From NCBI RefSeq assembly GCF_022565915.1, contig NZ_JAJOYX010000005.1:108963-172962 (forward strand): a stretch of DNA of 64,000 nucleotides. Reading direction: 5' to 3'. A model generated the notes under the pieces. It ran no database searches, had not been told where the DNA came from, and saw only the letters and a program-made list of their open reading frames with translations. The stretch is from Nesterenkonia sp. LB17 (lineage in GTDB: Bacteria > Actinomycetota > Actinomycetes > Actinomycetales > Micrococcaceae). The stretch's first letter is position 1, and each line of letters begins with the position of its first letter. Positions 18,734 through 26,494 of the stretch are shown here, in pieces. Made by a program: the position numbers and the translations under genes.

Positions 18734-18749
18734 TGTGTTGCCGCTCACA
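18734..18749. promoter_or_regulatory. Crp/GlxR-type operator upstream of acsA
   Basis: TGTGT-N6-TCACA matches nine of ten conserved positions of the actinobacterial Crp/GlxR consensus TGTGA-N6-TCACA. It lies 23 bases upstream of the acsA ATG and about 80 bases upstream of nth. The crp gene is in the same window. Its closeness to the acsA start could mean repression or an unusual promoter position. Confidence 0.6.
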
Positions 18750-18815
18750 ATACATCCTTTGCCGCCGGGTGCCTGAGGCGGATATCACATAGCGGACGCA
18801 CCCTCGGGGCTTTCG

Positions 18816-18821
18816 TAGAAT
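18816..18821 (+). promoter_or_regulatory. -10 box (TAGAAT) of a leaderless promoter for nth
   Basis: TAGAAT ends seven bases before the ATG at 18829. The box overlaps an in-frame ATG at 18820, which argues against that earlier start. Confidence 0.55.
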
Positions 18822-18828
18822 GGTCTCG

Positions 18829-19611
18829 ATGCCCGATGAGACCCTGCTGGGGAAGAAGCGCCGCGTGCGCCGGATCAATCGTGTCCTGGGGGAGGTCTAC
18901 TCCTACGCAGTGGCCGAGCTGGACTTCAACAATGCCTTCGAGCTGCTGATCGCCACGGTGCTCTCCGCGCAGACCACCGATGTGCGGGTCAACGCGGTCA
19001 CGCCCGAGCTGTTTCGGCGCTGGCCCGACGCCGGCGCCATGGCTCACGCCGAGGAGGACGAGCTGGCAGAGGTGATCCGGTCCACCGGCTTCTACCGCGC
19101 GAAGACCCGCTCGCTGCTGGGGCTCTCGCGCGCGCTGGTCAGCGAGCATGACGGCGAGGTGCCGGACTCTCTCGAGGAGCTGGTCAAGCTGCCCGGGGTC
19201 GGGCGCAAGACCGCCTTCGTGGTGCTCGGCGATGCCTTCGGCAAGCCCGGACTCACCGTGGACACGCACTTCGGTCGGCTGGCCCGCCGGCTGGGCATGA
19301 CGCAGCAGCAGGACCCGGTGAAGGTCGAGCAGGAGGTCGCGGAGCTCTTCGAGCGGCGCGACTGGACCGACCTGTCCCACCGGCTGGTCTTCCACGGCCG
19401 GCGCATCTGTCACGCCCGTCGACCGGCCTGCGGCGCCTGCCCGATCGCCTCCATGTGCCCGGCCTTCGGTGCCGGGGAGGTCGACCCGGAGCTGGCCGCC
19501 ACGCTGCTGAAGTACGAGCTGGCGCCGGGGCGCGAGGAGCTGCTGGCCAAGATGCAGGCCGGGCACACCCGCCGGGAGCTGCGAGCGCAGGGGTACCCGC
19601 TCAGTGCGTGA
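18829..19611 (+). CDS. nth: Endonuclease III (DNA glycosylase/AP lyase)
   Basis: A 260-residue base-excision-repair enzyme that removes oxidised pyrimidines. The helix-hairpin-helix LPGVGRKTAFVVL carries the catalytic lysine, and TVDTHFGRLARRLG the catalytic aspartate. A C-terminal iron-sulphur loop C-x6-C-x2-C-x5-C is complete (CHARRPACGACPIASMC). The start ATG 18829 is preferred over 18820 because the -10 box overlaps the earlier codon. The stop overlaps the start of the following NUDIX gene by eight bases; the same pair is adjacent in mycobacteria (Rv3674c, Rv3672c). Confidence 0.94.
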   Translation: MPDETLLGKKRRVRRINRVLGEVYSYAVAELDFNNAFELLIATVLSAQTTDVRVNAVTPELFRRWPDAGAMAHAEEDELAEVIRSTGFYRAKTRSLLGLSRALVSEHDGEVPDSLEELVKLPGVGRKTAFVVLGDAFGKPGLTVDTHFGRLARRLGMTQQQDPVKVEQEVAELFERRDWTDLSHRLVFHGRRICHARRPACGACPIASMCPAFGAGEVDPELAATLLKYELAPGREELLAKMQAGHTRRELRAQGYPLSA

Positions 19612-20449
19612 CGCCGACACCGCATCTCAGGGCCCAGACGCCGCTCGCCCAGACGCCGCTCGCCCAGACGCAGCTCGTCCAGACATCGCCGGGCCCGACC
19701 TTCTCGGCGGGGGAGTGCCCGCTGGGTTCTCGCTGACCGGCACGGCGGTCCCGACCCGACTCGAGGCGCTGTTGCAGCAGGGGCGCGACTACGCGTGCAC
19801 GCATCCGGAATCCGCAGGGTCCGGGGGCTGGTGGAACCAGCGCCCGACCACGATGCCTCCCCGGATGACCCCGGCAGGGATGGAGAACGCCAGGCGGGCG
19901 GCGGTGCTGATGCTCTTCTGCGCCCCCACCCCCGACGACGACGACGCACACCTGCTCCTGACCGAGCGCTCCCCGGGACTGAAGAAACACCCAGGACAGA
20001 TCTCCTTCCCCGGTGGCGCCCAGGAGAAGTTCGATCGCGACCCGACGGCCGCGGCGCTGCGTGAGGCCCAGGAGGAGGTGGGGCTGGACCCCGCCCGCGT
20101 CCGGGTGCTCGGCTCCCTGCCTCCGGCCCCGGTGCCGATCAGCGGCTTCATGGTGACACCGGTGATCGGCATTGCCGGACACACCGGTCTGCTCCGCCCG
20201 CAGTCAGGGGAGGTGGAACGGGTGCTGCCCGTCCGGCTGGATGCGCTGATCCGCCCGGAGAACCGCCGCACCACGGTCCTGCATCGCTCTGGCACCGTGT
20301 TCAAGGCCCCGGCGTTCCTCGTCGATGGCACGCTGATCTGGGGGTTCACCGGGATCCTGGTGGACCGGGTGCTCAACCGGCTCGGCTGGGAAGAGCCCTG
20401 GGACGCCGGGCGCAGCGTGGACCCGCAGGACTACCTGCCGGGTCTCTAG
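19604..20449 (+). CDS. NUDIX hydrolase, NudL-like CoA pyrophosphatase
   Basis: A 281-residue protein. The NUDIX domain (about residues 95-235) shows LLLTERSPGLKKHPGQISF followed by PGG, the NudL/CoA-pyrophosphatase-specific motif, and the catalytic helix REAQEEVGL. NudL-type enzymes cleave CoA to adenosine 3',5'-bisphosphate and phosphopantetheine. The N-terminal 35 residues are an odd, probably disordered extension with repeated DAARP units, encoded by a 15-base tandem repeat. The GTG start at 19604 overlaps the nth stop by eight bases, implying coupled translation. If that start is wrong, the enzyme core is unaffected. Confidence 0.85.
   Translation: MRDADTASQGPDAARPDAARPDAARPDIAGPDLLGGGVPAGFSLTGTAVPTRLEALLQQGRDYACTHPESAGSGGWWNQRPTTMPPRMTPAGMENARRAAVLMLFCAPTPDDDDAHLLLTERSPGLKKHPGQISFPGGAQEKFDRDPTAAALREAQEEVGLDPARVRVLGSLPPAPVPISGFMVTPVIGIAGHTGLLRPQSGEVERVLPVRLDALIRPENRRTTVLHRSGTVFKAPAFLVDGTLIWGFTGILVDRVLNRLGWEEPWDAGRSVDPQDYLPGL
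19633..19677 (+). repeat. In-frame 15-base tandem repeat in the NUDIX gene
   Basis: Two perfect copies and one copy with a single mismatch of CCCAGACGCCGCTCG, plus a decayed fourth. Each copy adds five residues to the N-terminal tail, so the number can change without breaking the frame. Confidence 0.85.
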
Positions 20450-20459
20450 GTCCTGCGGG

Positions 20460-21197
20460 TCAGCCCATGCGGTGCACGGCCACACCCAGGGCATGATCCA
20501 CCCCGGGCAGGTCCTCGGCCTGCTGCGCGGCCATGGACTCCAGCATCTGCCGGGTCTCGGCGGCGCCGCCCAGCTCGGCCAGGTACTGCTCATGGGCCTC
20601 CAGCGAGGCGAGGCCCAGCTGCAGCGGCTCCCGGCTGATGTCGATCAGATGGGTCGGTGCCGCCCCGAAGACCAGCAGCTCCCGCACCGCCCAGGGCTCG
20701 AGCCGTTCCTGGTCCATGAGTTCACGGAAGACCCAGGGGTTGTCGGCGTCGCGGACCGCGTCCAGGGTGGCCAGCCCGGCTGCGCGGTGGTCCGCATGGT
20801 TGAGCCCCCAGCCGACCTCGAGATCCCAGGTCTGGGTCAGCACCACCTCGGGACGCAGCTGGCGGATGCGTCGAGCAATCTGTCGGCGGGTGTCCAGCGA
20901 GGCCTCCAGCGTGCCATCGGGCAGATCCAGGATCACCAGGTCCGTGACGCCGACCAGCTCACAGGCCCTGCGCTGCTCCTCGGCGCGGATCTCTGCGGCC
21001 TCCTCGGGGTCGCGGCTGCGCATCCCGGCCTCTCCCGCGGTGAGCAGCAGATAGGAGACCTCAGCCCCCTGCGCGGTCCAGCGGGCGACGGCGGCCGAAC
21101 CGCCGTACTCCATGTCATCCGGATGGGCCACCACGCACAGCACCCGGCGCAGCTCAGCGTCGGGGTATGCGGGCAGGGCGGCTGAATCGGTGCTCAT
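20460..21197 (-). CDS. PIG-L (LmbE-like) zinc deacetylase
   Basis: A 245-residue protein of the PIG-L family, which includes MshB and Mca of mycothiol metabolism. The zinc site is seen as AHPDD (residues about 24-28) and the later HADH in GLNHADHRAAG. Such enzymes remove acetyl groups from N-acetylglucosaminyl compounds or cleave mycothiol conjugates. It lacks the extra length of MshB, so a general LmbE-like role is the safest call. Start ATG 21197 has TAGACT six bases upstream, pointing to a leaderless transcript. Convergent with the NUDIX gene (10 bases between stops) and divergent from the Tad operon. Confidence 0.86.
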   Translation of the reverse strand: MSTDSAALPAYPDAELRRVLCVVAHPDDMEYGGSAAVARWTAQGAEVSYLLLTAGEAGMRSRDPEEAAEIRAEEQRRACELVGVTDLVILDLPDGTLEASLDTRRQIARRIRQLRPEVVLTQTWDLEVGWGLNHADHRAAGLATLDAVRDADNPWVFRELMDQERLEPWAVRELLVFGAAPTHLIDISREPLQLGLASLEAHEQYLAELGGAAETRQMLESMAAQQAEDLPGVDHALGVAVHRMG

Positions 21198-21203
21198 CGG
21201 CCC

Positions 21204-21209
21204 AGTCTA
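21204..21209 (-). promoter_or_regulatory. -10 box (TAGACT) of a leaderless promoter for the PIG-L gene
   Basis: TAGACT on the minus strand, six bases, then ATG at 21197. It is the same hexamer as before the asparaginase gene. Confidence 0.55.
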
Positions 21210-21305
21210 GGAGGCGACGAGCGGTGAGGCGCAGGGTGTGGTGCCGGGCAGGGTCTCCGAACAGCGTCCGTGATGATCCGCATGGTCCGCTCTACTGTTC
21301 CCCCG

Positions 21306-21328
21306 GTTTTCCCCAGAGTTTTCCCCAG
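21306..21328. repeat. Two direct copies of GTTTTCCCCAG upstream of the Tad operon
   Basis: Two perfect 11-base copies spaced 12 bases start to start, about one helical turn. They lie about 90-110 bases before the tadZ-like start. They are followed by CTTGGGAA, giving a partial inverted repeat with the second copy. This is a candidate activator or repressor site for pilus genes. Confidence 0.4.
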
Positions 21329-21416
21329 CTTGGGAATAACCTCGCGCCGCGAAGCCGCTGCCCACGGCTCCTCCGCTTCCACGGACCGCTGCCGCCGACA
21401 CCGGCAGGGTGGGGTC

Positions 21417-22538
21417 ATGGACGCTGAACCTCGCCTGCTGCTGATCACCGAGGATCGAGTGCTGCGCGACGACGTCGCGCTGATCGCCGCCACCGTGGGC
21501 GCTGCGCTGGAGTCTCGTTCCAGCTGGGAGGCGGTGGTTCCGCAGGAATGGGCGGTCCTGATGTGTGGGACCGACCGGCTGCCCTCGCTTCCGCAGCTGG
21601 CGCGGGGTGCGTTGCTGCTGAGCAGCTCGGGAGCGCGACAGGGGCAGGATCAGCAGCTGTGGAGGATCGCGGCGGAGCATCCGGGGCTGCAGCCTGTGCC
21701 GCTGCCGGCGGCACAGGCGTGGCTGGCCGGTCATCTGGGCGAGCGGGTGCTGGATCGGGGCCCAGGTCGGGTGGTGGCTGTCGCCGGGGTCCTGGGAGGC
21801 GTGGGGGCCAGCACCGTGGCATATCTGCTCGCCGCAGAGCAGGCGGTGAGAGGTGCCTCGGCGCTGCTGGTCGATGCGGATCCCGCCCCGGGGTCAGGAA
21901 TCGCGGGGCTGATGGGGGTGGCGGAGGTCTCGTGCGGCGCCCTGAACGGGCGTGGAAGGGAGGACCGACGCGGTCCAGCGGCCGCAGAGCGCGGCGAAGA
22001 ATTCGGGTGGGAGGAGCTGGCCGGTCTGCAGGGGGAGATCGCCTCCCCGCAGCTGGCCGCCGCGCTGCCGCTCCGCGACGGGGTCCACATGCTCAGCGGC
22101 GCACCAGGCTTTGACGCGCGACGGCGGATGCTGGGCCCCGTCGTGCGCTCGGCCCTGAGGGTCTTCGACACCGTGGTGATCGATGTCGGGCGTGATGCAG
22201 ACGCGGTGGCGCTGGTGCGCGAGCACCTGCACCAGCTGCTGCTCGTCACACCCTGCAGTGCCCGGGGCGCCGCGGCCGCGCGGCAGCTGGCACGCGCGCT
22301 CACAGGGGTGCCGCCGATGCTCGTCGCCAACGGTGCAGGGCATCTCGGGTGGAGTCCGCAGGAGCTGGCGGCAGCCACAGAGATCCCCCTGGCCGGAGAT
22401 CTCCCCGAGCAGCGATGGCTCCGCCGAGAGGATGAACTCGGTGCCGCCTACGAGCTGCTTCGCTCACGGCGAGGCGCGGCCTACATCGGGACGCTGCTCG
22501 AGGTCCTGGACCTCGAGCGGGGCCTCCGCCATGAGTGA
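21417..22538 (+). CDS. TadZ/CpaE/Ssd-like P-loop protein of the Tad locus
   Basis: A 373-residue ParA/MinD-superfamily protein. The N-terminal 115 residues are receiver-like without a recognisable phosphorylation site. The P-loop domain has a deviant Walker A (AGVLGGVGASTVAY), then LLVDADPAPGSG and VVIDVGRDAD. It corresponds by content and gene order to Rv3660c (Ssd) of M. tuberculosis, which heads the same tad cluster and has been linked to septum placement; in other bacteria TadZ places the pilus machine at the pole. ATG 21417 follows a G-rich ribosome site. Its stop overlaps the tadA start (ATGAGTGA). Confidence 0.85.
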   Translation: MDAEPRLLLITEDRVLRDDVALIAATVGAALESRSSWEAVVPQEWAVLMCGTDRLPSLPQLARGALLLSSSGARQGQDQQLWRIAAEHPGLQPVPLPAAQAWLAGHLGERVLDRGPGRVVAVAGVLGGVGASTVAYLLAAEQAVRGASALLVDADPAPGSGIAGLMGVAEVSCGALNGRGREDRRGPAAAERGEEFGWEELAGLQGEIASPQLAAALPLRDGVHMLSGAPGFDARRRMLGPVVRSALRVFDTVVIDVGRDADAVALVREHLHQLLLVTPCSARGAAAARQLARALTGVPPMLVANGAGHLGWSPQELAAATEIPLAGDLPEQRWLRREDELGAAYELLRSRRGAAYIGTLLEVLDLERGLRHE

Positions 22539-23700
22539 CCAGCAGCTTCACGCGCTGCGGGAGAAGCTGACCAGCTCCGCCGAGCCGGTGACCGCGGCCC
22601 GCATCGCGGAGGCCGTGCGCGCATCAGGGCTGGCGCTGGGGTCTCGAACCACCGGGGAGCTGGTCAGGACGCTGCGCGACGAGCTCGTCGGGCTCGGCCC
22701 GCTGCAGCCGCTGGTCGAGCGGCCCGGCGTCACCGACGTGCTCATCGATGGTCGCCGTCAGGTGTGGATCGACGGCGCCGCAGGTCTGAGCAAGACCGAG
22801 GTGAAGTTCGCCGGGGAGGAGCAGGTCCGTGGCCTGGCCAGGCGACTCATCGCCCTGTCCGGAGGCAGGCTCGATGAGGGTCAGCCATGCGCCGAGGGAC
22901 GGATCGGTGAGTGTCGCATCCACGCCGTGATTCCTCCGGTGGCGGTGGAGGGCACGATGATCTCGGTGCGCATCTCCCGCGGCTCGGCGGCAACCTTGGA
23001 TCAGCTTGCCGAGCAATGGGACGCACCAGAAGTGTGGCTCCCGGTGATCCGCGGCATCGTGGACGCCCGGCTGAACTGTCTGATCTCCGGCGCCACGGGT
23101 TCTGGCAAGACCAGCCTGCTCGGGGCCATGCTCGCCGAGTGCCCGCACCAGGAGCGGATCATCATCGTCGAGGACACCACAGAGCTTCGGCCAGATCACC
23201 CGCATGTGCTGCACCTGCAGCAGCGCCGCGGCAATGTGGAAGGAGCCGGCGAGCTCGGGATGGGCCGACTCGTCCGGGAGACGCTGCGGATGCGCCCGGA
23301 CCGGCTCATCGTCGGGGAGTGCCGGGGCAGTGAGCTCAAGGACTTCCTCACCGCGATGAACACCGGGCATCAGGGCGCGGTCGGGACGGTCCACGCCAAT
23401 TCACCGGACGCGGTCCCGGCCAGACTCATCGCGATGGGCGCTCTCGCCGAGCTGCCCCCGGAGTCGGTGGCGCTGCAGGCCGGCGCCGCCCTGGACGCGG
23501 TCATCCACATGGAGCGGCGTCGAGGTCGGCGGATGCCCGTGGCGATCTCACTCGTCCATTGCCGTGAGCGGACGCTTCAGATGGTGCCAGCACTGCTGGC
23601 CAGGTTCATCGACCCGAACGCCCTCGGGGTGCCAGTCCAGCCGAGCGTGCAGATCCAGAGCGGCTGGGATGAACTGACGAAGCGGATCGGTCTGCGATGA
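22531..23700 (+). CDS. tadA: TadA/CpaF-type secretion ATPase
   Basis: A 389-residue hexameric ATPase that drives Flp pilus assembly. An N-terminal domain of about 150 residues is followed by the RecA-like core: Walker A GATGSGKT (187-194), the Asp box IIIVEDTTELRP, Walker B RPDRLIVGECRG and the His box GHQGAVGTVHANSP. These place it in the TadA/VirB11 family. The start ATG overlaps the preceding stop by eight bases, and the stop overlaps tadB by four (ATGA), so the four genes are one operon. Confidence 0.93.
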   Translation: MSDQQLHALREKLTSSAEPVTAARIAEAVRASGLALGSRTTGELVRTLRDELVGLGPLQPLVERPGVTDVLIDGRRQVWIDGAAGLSKTEVKFAGEEQVRGLARRLIALSGGRLDEGQPCAEGRIGECRIHAVIPPVAVEGTMISVRISRGSAATLDQLAEQWDAPEVWLPVIRGIVDARLNCLISGATGSGKTSLLGAMLAECPHQERIIIVEDTTELRPDHPHVLHLQQRRGNVEGAGELGMGRLVRETLRMRPDRLIVGECRGSELKDFLTAMNTGHQGAVGTVHANSPDAVPARLIAMGALAELPPESVALQAGAALDAVIHMERRRGRRMPVAISLVHCRERTLQMVPALLARFIDPNALGVPVQPSVQIQSGWDELTKRIGLR

Positions 23701-24542
23701 CCACACCGGTGCCGCTTCTTCTCCTGCTCTGCGTGGCCGCCGCGGCGGCCAGCGCGGCGCTTCTCGGAGTTCCCCCACGTGGGGGATGGCCTCGTCGTGC
23801 GCTGCGACCTCCGAAGGCGCTGCTCATAGAGGCGCTGCTCATAGAGGTGCTGCGCACGGCGTCGCTGCGGGGCGGGAGATTCAGGGCAGGGCGCTCCGCC
23901 GACGATCTGCGCGGCAGCGCCTGCTCTCTGCTGCACCAATATGCGGCACTGCTGCAGTCGGGACGCTCCCAGGCCCAGGCATGGGCCGACCTTGGGACCC
24001 ATTGGCGCTCGCGGGAGACCACGCACCCCTTGACACAGGTCTGTGAACTCGCGGCAGCGGCAGAGCAGGCAGGCCTCGGGGCCGTGGTCGGGCTCCGGCG
24101 CAGCCTGGCGTCCGTCACGGCCAGCCAACGCCGCAGAGCCGGACGCACTATGGGGAACTTCGCGCCGGCCCGGTCCAGCGCCACCGCCACGGTGGTCCTC
24201 ACCGAGGTGCTGGAGCGGCTGATCAGCATCCACGCGCTCTCCCAGTCCACCGGTGCACCCCTCTCGGCGCTGTGCCGCAAGGCCGCCGATGCACTGGAGG
24301 ACTCGGCCGCCCTGGAGGCCGCCGTTCGCACCGCGGCCGCCGGTCCCCGCCTGACCCAGTTCATCCTGGCTGCGCTCCCGCTGGGTGGATTGGCCATGGG
24401 CGCACTGATGGGGGCTGATCCCTTCGCTGTGCTGCTCGGCTCGGCGCTGGGGTGGGGATGCCTGGTCGTCGGGCTGGGGAGTCTCCTGCTCGGCTGGCGC
24501 TGGAGCACCAGGATGATCCGAGCGGTGGGGAAGCATGGCTGA
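23697..24542 (+). CDS. tadB: TadB-like type II secretion F-domain membrane protein
   Basis: A 281-residue inner-membrane platform protein. It has one helix at the very N-terminus, a cytoplasmic T2SF helical domain (about residues 75-215, with LLQSGRSQAQAWADLG and LSALCRKAADALEDSAAL), and two helices near the C-terminus (RLTQFILAALPLGGLAMGAL and the following segment). Its place between tadA and tadC fixes the identity. Residues 40-51 contain a short duplicated LLIEALLIEV stretch that comes from a 15-base DNA repeat. Overlaps both neighbours by a few bases. Confidence 0.85.
   Translation: MTTPVPLLLLLCVAAAAASAALLGVPPRGGWPRRALRPPKALLIEALLIEVLRTASLRGGRFRAGRSADDLRGSACSLLHQYAALLQSGRSQAQAWADLGTHWRSRETTHPLTQVCELAAAAEQAGLGAVVGLRRSLASVTASQRRRAGRTMGNFAPARSSATATVVLTEVLERLISIHALSQSTGAPLSALCRKAADALEDSAALEAAVRTAAAGPRLTQFILAALPLGGLAMGALMGADPFAVLLGSALGWGCLVVGLGSLLLGWRWSTRMIRAVGKHG
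23817..23846 (+). repeat. Two perfect tandem copies of a 15-base unit inside tadB
   Basis: GCGCTGCTCATAGAG occurs twice in a row and adds five in-frame residues near the N-terminus of TadB. Confidence 0.8.
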
Positions 24543-25134
24543 GGGGCAGGTGCTGCCGGCACTTCTCTGTGCCCTTCTGGTGGGGCTTCTGATCGCGTTG
24601 GTGCATGCGCCCGCACCTGCGCCCCTGCCGGCGCCCGCGTCGCCGCGGCGGCGAAGGCGGGGTGCACCGGCGTCGAGGGCTTCGACGCCGGCAGAGGCTC
24701 CCGCGGATCGCACCCCCGATGCCGCGACGCTGCTCGACCTCACCGCAGCGATGCTGCGGGCCGGTGCGGGCATCGAAACCGCTGTGCGGCGGCTCTCCCA
24801 GGACGTCCCGGGATGCGCGCCGTTGGCCCGCGTGCACCGTGGACTCGCTGCCGGGCGACGATGGCAGGACGCCTGGTCCGGTGTGGACTCCCAGGTGCAG
24901 CTTCGCGAATTCGGTGCGGAGCTGGCCTTCGCACACGCCACCGGCGCCCCCACGGTCCAGCTGCTGGAACTGACTGCGGTCCAGGCGCGCAGACGACGCC
25001 GCCAGGCGGTCGAGGAGCAGGCCGCCCGCCTGGCGGTGCAGATGGTGCTGCCTCTGGGACTCTGTTTCCTGCCGGGGTTCATCCTGCTCGGGGTGATTCC
25101 GGTGGTGCTGGGCCTGGTGGAGGAACTGGCGTAA
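24535..25134 (+). CDS. tadC: TadC-like type II secretion F-domain membrane protein
   Basis: A 199-residue platform protein, shorter than tadB. It has an N-terminal helix (LLCALLVGLLIALVHA), a basic linker, a T2SF domain (about residues 60-160: LLDLTAAMLRAGAGIETAV, FGAELAFAHATGAPTVQLL) and a C-terminal hydrophobic stretch (MVLPLGLCFLPGFILLGVIP). Overlap with the tadB stop by eight bases shows operon structure. In relatives the pilin gene follows at once; here the next gene is an unrelated thiamine-binding-like protein, and the pilin and TadE genes lie about 9 kb away on the other strand. Confidence 0.85.
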   Translation: MAEGQVLPALLCALLVGLLIALVHAPAPAPLPAPASPRRRRRGAPASRASTPAEAPADRTPDAATLLDLTAAMLRAGAGIETAVRRLSQDVPGCAPLARVHRGLAAGRRWQDAWSGVDSQVQLREFGAELAFAHATGAPTVQLLELTAVQARRRRRQAVEEQAARLAVQMVLPLGLCFLPGFILLGVIPVVLGLVEELA

Positions 25135-25137
25135 TCT
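25132..25137 (+). promoter_or_regulatory. -10 box (TAATCT) of a leaderless promoter for the MTH1187-family gene
   Basis: TAATCT overlaps the tadC stop codon and is followed by six bases and the ATG at 25144. It gives the next gene its own start independent of the Tad operon. Confidence 0.5.
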
Positions 25138-25143
25138 GTGACC

Positions 25144-25449
25144 ATGTTGGCAGCCTTCTCCGTCGCTCCCGTCGCCGCAGACACCCCCGATGGTTCGCTC
25201 AGCGCGGCCGTGGCCGAAGCCGTCCGGGTGGTCCGTGATTCCGGGCTTCCGCACGAGACGACCTCGATGTTCACCACGATCGAAGGTGAGTGGGATGAGG
25301 TCTTCGACGTCATCCGCCGGGCCACCGATGCTGTGGCCGCAGTGAGCCCTCGAGTCAGCCTCGTGGTCAAGGCCGACATCCGCCCCGGATTCACCGGGCA
25401 GCTCACCGAGAAGGTCACCCGCCTCGAAGAGCGCCTCAGCGGCGACTGA
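25144..25449 (+). CDS. MTH1187/YqgV-family thiamine-binding-like protein
   Basis: A 101-residue protein of the small DUF77/MTH1187 family. Family features are AFSVAPVA near the N-terminus, TTIEGEWDEVFDVIRRATDA and RVSLVVKADIRPG. Members form tetramers of ferredoxin-like folds, and some bind thiamine or its pyrimidine part; the cellular role is not settled. The start ATG 25144 is chosen over GTG 25138 because a TAATCT box would place the transcript start at 25144. Its end overlaps the end of the convergent DUF4031-HD gene by 14 bases. Confidence 0.82.
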   Translation: MLAAFSVAPVAADTPDGSLSAAVAEAVRVVRDSGLPHETTSMFTTIEGEWDEVFDVIRRATDAVAAVSPRVSLVVKADIRPGFTGQLTEKVTRLEERLSGD

Positions 25450-26350
25450 GCAGCTCGAGCTCGCGAGTCAGGTTGACCCGTGCCTGCGGCTCCCAGCGCT
25501 GCACGCCGGTGGCTGTGTGGAACAGCGATGGCGCGGCGAGCAGCCGCTGAAGCACCCGTGCCCGGCCGCGGCGGAAATCGTCCTCGGCTACGTGGTGGTA
25601 GTCCCGACGCACCGCCGCGACGTAGCGCGCATAGCCCCCCGGAGTCTGGGCGAGCACCTCGAGGTCGGCGTCGACCAGCACCGCTCCGTTGCGATCCCCG
25701 GTCGGCGGGTCGTGATGCGTGGTGAGCCGCACCAGCCGTGCCGTCTCTCCCACCACATGAGTGGGGAGCAGCGCCCCAAGCCTGCTCTCGGCCAGAGATG
25801 CCGAGGCTTCTTCATCTTCTTCTGCGACCCCGACGTAGACCGCGTCATGGAACCATGCGGCCAGGCTCACCACGGGACGCTGCTCCGGGGACAGCTCCCC
25901 GGCACGCTCCAGCGTGCTCACCCCACGCAGAACCGCGTTCAGGTGGGTCAGCGAATGGTAGTTCCGGTGCGGCTCTGACCAGCGGGTGAGCAGCTCCTCG
26001 CCCAGGGTCGTCCACGTGCCGTCAAGGGCTTCCCAGCGTGTGCCCAGCCGCAGCCAGGCACGCTGCAGATTCCGGCGCAGCTTCTCGGGCCGCTGCGCCG
26101 CAGGGATGCGCAGCCCACAGCCGAGCAGAATCCGGGTCAGCTCACCCCCCGAGACCGGCACTGCCCCCAGGGCGGTGAGGTCATCGAAGAGGTGGGCCGG
26201 GACATCGTAGTGATCCCGGTCGAAGGCGCGGATGCTGACTCCTGCGGCCGCTGCGATCTGGTGCAGCTCCTGCAGGGAGTGGTCCGAGATCAGGTGCGAG
26301 AACACGGTGTCGTGGGCCGGCCAGCTCGGCGGGTCGATGTAGATCGTCAT
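25436..26350 (-). CDS. DUF4031 domain fused to HD-type metal-dependent phosphohydrolase-like domain
   Basis: A 304-residue two-part protein. Residues 1 to about 85 are DUF4031 (MTIYIDPPSWPAHDTVFSHL, FDRDHYDVP). The remainder is an HD-like hydrolase domain with SEPHRNYHSLTHLNAVL, SLAAWFHDAVY (histidine-aspartate) and LVRLTTHHDPP, ending in a conserved DADLEVLAQTP aspartate. The second part matches the uncharacterised family of predicted HD phosphohydrolases of about 200 residues. Function unknown. The start ATG 26350 follows GGAGG. Convergent with, and overlapping by 14 bases, the MTH1187-family gene; divergent from the TRAP operon. Confidence 0.8.
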   Translation of the reverse strand: MTIYIDPPSWPAHDTVFSHLISDHSLQELHQIAAAAGVSIRAFDRDHYDVPAHLFDDLTALGAVPVSGGELTRILLGCGLRIPAAQRPEKLRRNLQRAWLRLGTRWEALDGTWTTLGEELLTRWSEPHRNYHSLTHLNAVLRGVSTLERAGELSPEQRPVVSLAAWFHDAVYVGVAEEDEEASASLAESRLGALLPTHVVGETARLVRLTTHHDPPTGDRNGAVLVDADLEVLAQTPGGYARYVAAVRRDYHHVAEDDFRRGRARVLQRLLAAPSLFHTATGVQRWEPQARVNLTRELELLSRR

Positions 26351-26460
26351 CTCGGACCCTCCCTCTCTCGCGGCCCTGGCACCGGGTTCCATGCTGTGCA
26401 GATCACGAAACACCCTGCTCATCCATCTAGGGCAGTATAAAAAGGGTATCCGCGGAGCCA

Positions 26461-26488
26461 GTAAAGTGTCGTACACCACGGTAAAGTG
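26461..26488. repeat. Two direct copies of GTAAAGTG in the TRAP promoter region
   Basis: Copies at 26461-26468 and 26481-26488, twenty bases apart (about two helical turns). Each contains TAAAGT, which fits a -10 hexamer, so they may be tandem promoters or a binding site. They sit about 100-125 bases upstream of the TAXI gene start. Confidence 0.4.
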
Positions 26489-26494
26489 ACTGAC

